A stretch of 64,000 nt of DNA from Apoda limacodes (lineage: Eukaryota; Arthropoda; Insecta; Lepidoptera; Limacodidae). The DNA is taken from NCBI GenBank assembly GCA_946406115.1, contig OX291545.1, positions 10,430,001 to 10,494,000 on the forward strand, written 5' to 3'. Made by a program: the position numbers and the translations under genes. Below, in pieces: positions 61,301-64,000 of this stretch (the first letter of the stretch is position 1; each line of letters starts with the position of its first letter). The notes beneath the pieces were generated by a model, which was given only the letters and a program-made list of their open reading frames with translations, did not search any database and was not told the DNA's origin.

Positions 61301-63988
61301 ATTAACCGACTTTATAAAAGGAGGATCCATACTCATACTAATATTATAAATTCGAAAGTGTCGGTGTCTGTCTGTCTATCAATCCGTTAAATTTTACGGT
61401 TGGACCAATTGTGATAAATTTAATATAGAGATAGTTTGAACCGCAAAAGACAAGAAAAATACTGTTTTTCTTAATATATTTTTTATTTTATTTAATATAT
61501 TAAAAAAAAATTAAACTATTGATCTAACACGTGTAGTTATTTTACAAAAGTTAGAGATCTCATCAAGATCTTTATTTCAAATGACAGCTGTCAAATTAGA
61601 AAGGTCTATATCTCTGTTACTATTGATCGTAGACTAGTAGTTTCCCTAGTAGAAATGATAGATCTCATCAAGATCTTTATTTCAAACGACAACCGTCAAA
61701 CTAGAAAGGTCTATATCTCTGTAACTATTGATCGTAGACTAGTAGTTTCCCTAGTAGAAATGATAGATCTCATCAAGATCTTTATTTCAAATGACATCTG
61801 TCAAACTAAAAGGTCTATATCTCCGTAACTATTGATCGTAGACTAGTAGTTTCCCTAGTAGAAATGATAGATCTCATCAAGATCTTAATTTCAAACGACA
61901 GCTGTCAAACTAGGAAGGTCTATATCTCTGTTACTATTGATCGTAGACTAGTAGTTTCCCTAGTAGAAATGATAGATCTCATCAAGATCTTTATTTCAAA
62001 CGACAACCGTCAAACTAGAAAGGTCTATATCTCTGTAACTATTGATCGTAGACTAGTAGTTTCCCTAGTAGAAATGATAGATCTCATCAAGATCTTTATT
62101 TCAAATGACATCTGTCAAACTAAAAGGTCTATATCTCCGTAACTATTGAACGTAGACTAGTAGTTCCCCTAGTAGAAATGATAGATCTCATCAAGATCTT
62201 TATTTCAAATGACAGCTGTCAAACTCGGCTGCGCCTCATTTCACAAACCTGAACTCGTTTTAAATAGTACTCACTTTCGCAACAATTGCATAAACCACTA
62301 TTATCAGTTGTTTTAACCTATATAAAACTTTGTCAATTTTCTTGAAATTAAAAACGAAATCTGAAACATTTTTTCTGGTCTGTCATCACTAAATAATAAT
62401 AATATTGTGGAAAACACAGTACAACACATAATAGTAAATAAAATATTAATACTACAATACACTGGCATGATAATTTTATGTAAAAAAATTGGTGTCCACC
62501 ACAGTACTCATAATGATGAAGTCTATAACGCGTCATAACTAGAGGTCATAAAACCGGAATTATGTTAAAAAATCAGTTTTACGATTTTATTGCAGTACAT
62601 CAGTACTCAGTTTCTTTGGAAATTTGGTCATGTGCACTTAAACTCACCAAAGTTTCAGGGCAATTAAATAAATATAGTAGAAACAAACAAAAAAAATACA
62701 TTTTTATATACATGTAGAAAAAAAAATAGAATGAAATATCTGATAGTATAAAATTCGATTCTGACAAATTTAAAACATAATAAATGATTCAAAATAAAAA
62801 GAAAAATATGTGTAAACGGTTCATCCAAATTTTTTATTTTCTTAAAACCAGTTTTGTGACTTCTAGTGGTGATGATTTTAAAGGTAGTGCACCCCTCGCA
62901 CCCCGCGCCCCTACATGAAACACATCTTGAAACATAACTGTTTTCCAATTAAGTGTGGAGTTTGAGTTGCATCTGTTAATTAGATTAAATACAGTTTACA
63001 ACACAATACAGTTGTGAACGAATATTTGAACAAAATCTCAACAAATACCATCAAGGTTATTCACCAGATATGGCTCCAACCGACTCCTTTCTTTTCCTAA
63101 ATTCAAATTACCACTTCGTGGCACCCGTTTTAATTCGGTAGAAGAAATAAAAGAGAATTCGCGGCGAGAATTTTCAAATTTAAATTTGAATGAATACATT
63201 TTGTGTATTATTGATCTTTTCCCGGTACTTTCTTGACCCAGTAGTAAACTCTAGTTTAAACCTGCGGGTTCGTTTTATCTAGACAGAATTCAACGCGACG
63301 AAACTGCGGAGGTTAACTAGCTAGTTATATTTGGTAATAAACATATCTGACCATGTACCCTCCCTCGATGTGGCCCAGGTGGATGACCTCGATGATGCCA
63401 ACCCTCCATATCCGGGTCTTTGTCACCCCAATCGCCCATCTAAAAAGAATCACATTCAATTAAACAAAAGACGTAACTTAAACTATTACATATTATAATC
63501 CATACACACAATGACATACCAAAATGAAGGACATCCAAGGAAAATGTGGGAAAGGATATAACAAGGAATTTTAGAATTTCGATAATGATAATCAATTGGT
63601 TCATTCTCGTACAACCATTGACACACCTCACATGAACTCACCTGAGGAAATAAATTAAAAACATGCAAAAAAGAAAGAATGTTCTTGTGGTAGTTGCCTT
63701 TATATGTAACAAGTTATTTTGAATATTTACCTGTGGTTCGTGCATTTGCCAATGACGTTCTCTGCCCCATTCCCCTCCCCCACGATAGTCTTCATTATCC
63801 CAATCTTTATGAGGATGCATATAACCTCGCTCACGGTCGACAGAATTGGACCGGCCTTCCCAAGAATCACGATGAGGGCGACGATCATCGAACCCTAAAT
63901 AAACGTATAAAGAAATATATTGTACTACACAATTATTACATCATTATAAAAAGTAAATACATGACTTTCAAATACCAGTTGTAGCCAT
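52373..63988 (-). CDS. Probable Flacc/ZC3H13-type m6A-writer component, complete
   Basis: Eight minus-strand exons: 63976-63988 (ATG 63986), 63731-63894, 63352-63439, 59583-59806, 58529-58624, 57147-57264, 53612-53934 and 52373-52588 (TGA). They sum to 1242 bases, 413 residues, and every junction keeps phase. The N-terminus is rich in R, D, G, H and W (RRPHRDSWEGRSNS). Then come VNRGEGPKRRAPRNEP, and acidic segments with PDDLSEISDDPDDILNRDD and NLDFEEISDGELEEE. The conserved C-terminus has ALGVDWASLV, WKPERVLARLGLSI, and VLFGSGCEITRALSARRDL with LRRYLCHLP. This layout resembles insect Flacc, which bridges Fl(2)d/WTAP to Nito in the nuclear m6A methylation complex, but it is shorter and no CCCH finger is present. 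An earlier start is possible because the frame is open to the window edge. Border least sure: 59806 (59824 also possible). AATAAA candidates on the minus strand: 52288-52293 and 52128-52133. Confidence 0.78.
54324..56961. mobile_element. 2.6-kb DNA transposon with about 460-base inverted ends
   Basis: The left end 54324-54782 starts 'gactactggcccatgctg'. The right end 56499-56961 is its reverse complement, differing by a few substitutions and short indels. TA flanks both sides. Both ends, and parts of the interior, carry repeated copies of 'atgccgtacaaaaa' in either orientation, probably binding sites for the transposase. The interior holds the last two exons of a minus-strand gene (55552-56017). 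Upstream transposase exons are not seen, so it is probably an internally deleted copy. It sits in an intron of the Flacc-type gene. Confidence 0.85.
55552..56017 (-). pseudogene. Transposon-borne gene fragment, last two exons
   Basis: Exon 55714-56017 follows an AG acceptor and reads KSSNEAFKKTAMRLEATSFP, then RELEQHLKRSTYIAQIWCN, NYGWVVNDGRYDFDWF and an acidic end EPDEESGEEDDDVIG. It splices in phase 1 to 55552-55634, an acidic tail ending SATDSDTE and a stop. The pattern P-P...LEQH-KR-Y-Q-W...GW recurs in uncharacterised transposon-linked proteins of animals, as I recall. No start exon is visible inside the element. The open frame suggests it has not decayed long. Confidence 0.55.
57897..58095. 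mobile_element. MITE in Flacc-type gene intron
   Basis: The ends 'tatagcacggacgcgaagca' and the reverse complement 'tgcttcgcgtccgtgctata' are perfectly inverted over 20 bases, and the pairing continues through 'gaatttcgt'. 199 bases, GC-rich inside. Confidence 0.75.
60190..60425 (-). mobile_element. Interspersed repeat, reverse copy of 34630-34865
   Basis: Starts 'actagctgtcccggcgaacg' and ends 'gtgacacgagatttatatat'. It is nearly identical to the 34.6-kb copy in reverse. In an intron of the Flacc-type gene. Confidence 0.7.
60910..61105. repeat. Degenerate repeats of 'ctcactagatc'
   Basis: 'ttctcactagatcc' (60926), 'tgtctcgctagatct' (61020) and 'tttctcactagattc' (61081) recur at intervals of roughly 60-95 bases. 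They are accompanied by 'gatccataatggatc' and 'gtgtgtatctact' / 'gtgtgggtctact'. Diverged tandem units of unknown origin. Confidence 0.45.
61325..61445 (+). repeat. Lep1-type Helitron fragment
   Basis: 'atccatactcatactaatat' followed by 'tataaattcgaaagtgtcgg' and 'tgtctgtctgtctatc'. This is the 5' end style of the 22565 element. Truncated where the array region begins. Confidence 0.5.
61550..62225 (+). repeat. Tandem array, 105-bp monomer in 314-bp higher-order units
   Basis: The landmark 'gatagatct' falls at 61657, 61762, 61866, 61971, 62076 and 62180, a period of 104-105. Three monomer types alternate: they read 'gacagctgtc', 'gacaaccgtc' and 'gacatctgtc'. The same type recurs every 314 bases exactly. 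It is related to the array at 12050-12775. In an intron of the Flacc-type gene. Confidence 0.9.
62226..63351. other. Intron of the Flacc-type gene, no other feature
   Basis: AT-rich, ending at the donor of the 63352-63439 exon. No repeat boundary or exon found. Confidence 0.4.
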
Positions 63989-64000
63989 TAATGATCTAAG

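Noticed and set aside
61864..62142. Open frame with a 35-residue repeat
   Set aside because: It is translation of the 105-base tandem array (105 is a multiple of three), not a protein gene.
63520..63641. Coding exon between 63731 and 63439 in the Flacc-like gene
   Set aside because: Including it breaks phase and creates a stop at the next junction, while skipping it keeps the frame. Kept only as a poison-exon idea.

Overview
The window looks like AT-rich nuclear DNA of a moth or butterfly (Lepidoptera). The grounds are short exons with GT..AG introns, insect gene families, and dense repeats of lepidopteran type: a Lep1/Helitron-like family, an 'agggttccg' family, RTE, CR1-like and Jockey-like non-LTR elements, a Ty1/copia remnant, and many small inverted-repeat elements. 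No bacterial-style operons, CRISPR arrays or rRNA genes were seen. Most long reading frames are intronic, antisense or transposon-derived. The real genes emerge only when exons are joined by splice signals and reading phase.

Layout. (1) 1-18.5 kb, minus strand: two tandem opsin-like seven-transmembrane receptors. Copy B (1704-4428) has five visible exons and runs off the left edge. Copy A (13525-18522) is complete, with seven exons and 324 codons. Both share the same intron positions and phases. In copy A the retinal-binding lysine of transmembrane segment 7 is absent; in the best alignment a glutamate occupies the site. The 9 kb between the copies holds a degenerate Jockey-like element, a copia remnant inserted in an older repeat, hAT and RTE scraps, and a Harbinger-like element enclosing a 104-bp tandem array. 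(2) 25.1-39.4 kb, plus strand: a SmydA/msta-type gene. Two large alternative N-terminal exons, each with a full MYND finger and SET domain, both end in phase 1 and can join the same two C-terminal exons 7.6-12.5 kb downstream. (3) 39.7-48.6 kb: intergenic, with a 1.9-kb fold-back element and many repeats. (4) 48.6-51.2 kb, plus: a complete three-exon alpha-aspartyl dipeptidase (peptidase E) gene. (5) 52.4-64.0 kb, minus: an eight-exon gene of 413 codons, convergent with the peptidase gene. Its charged N-terminus, acidic middle and conserved C-terminus suggest Flacc/ZC3H13 of the m6A-writer complex. Its introns carry a 2.6-kb inverted-repeat transposon with remnants of its own gene, several small elements, and a second tandem array related to the one at 12 kb but organised as a three-monomer higher-order repeat.

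The genes are not functionally linked. The main biological points are the pair of lysine-less opsin-like receptors, the shared-tail SET/MYND gene, and two long-inverted-repeat elements flanked by TA. Exon calls rest on splice consensus, phase continuity and protein motifs read by eye. No database search was run, and family names are from recall.
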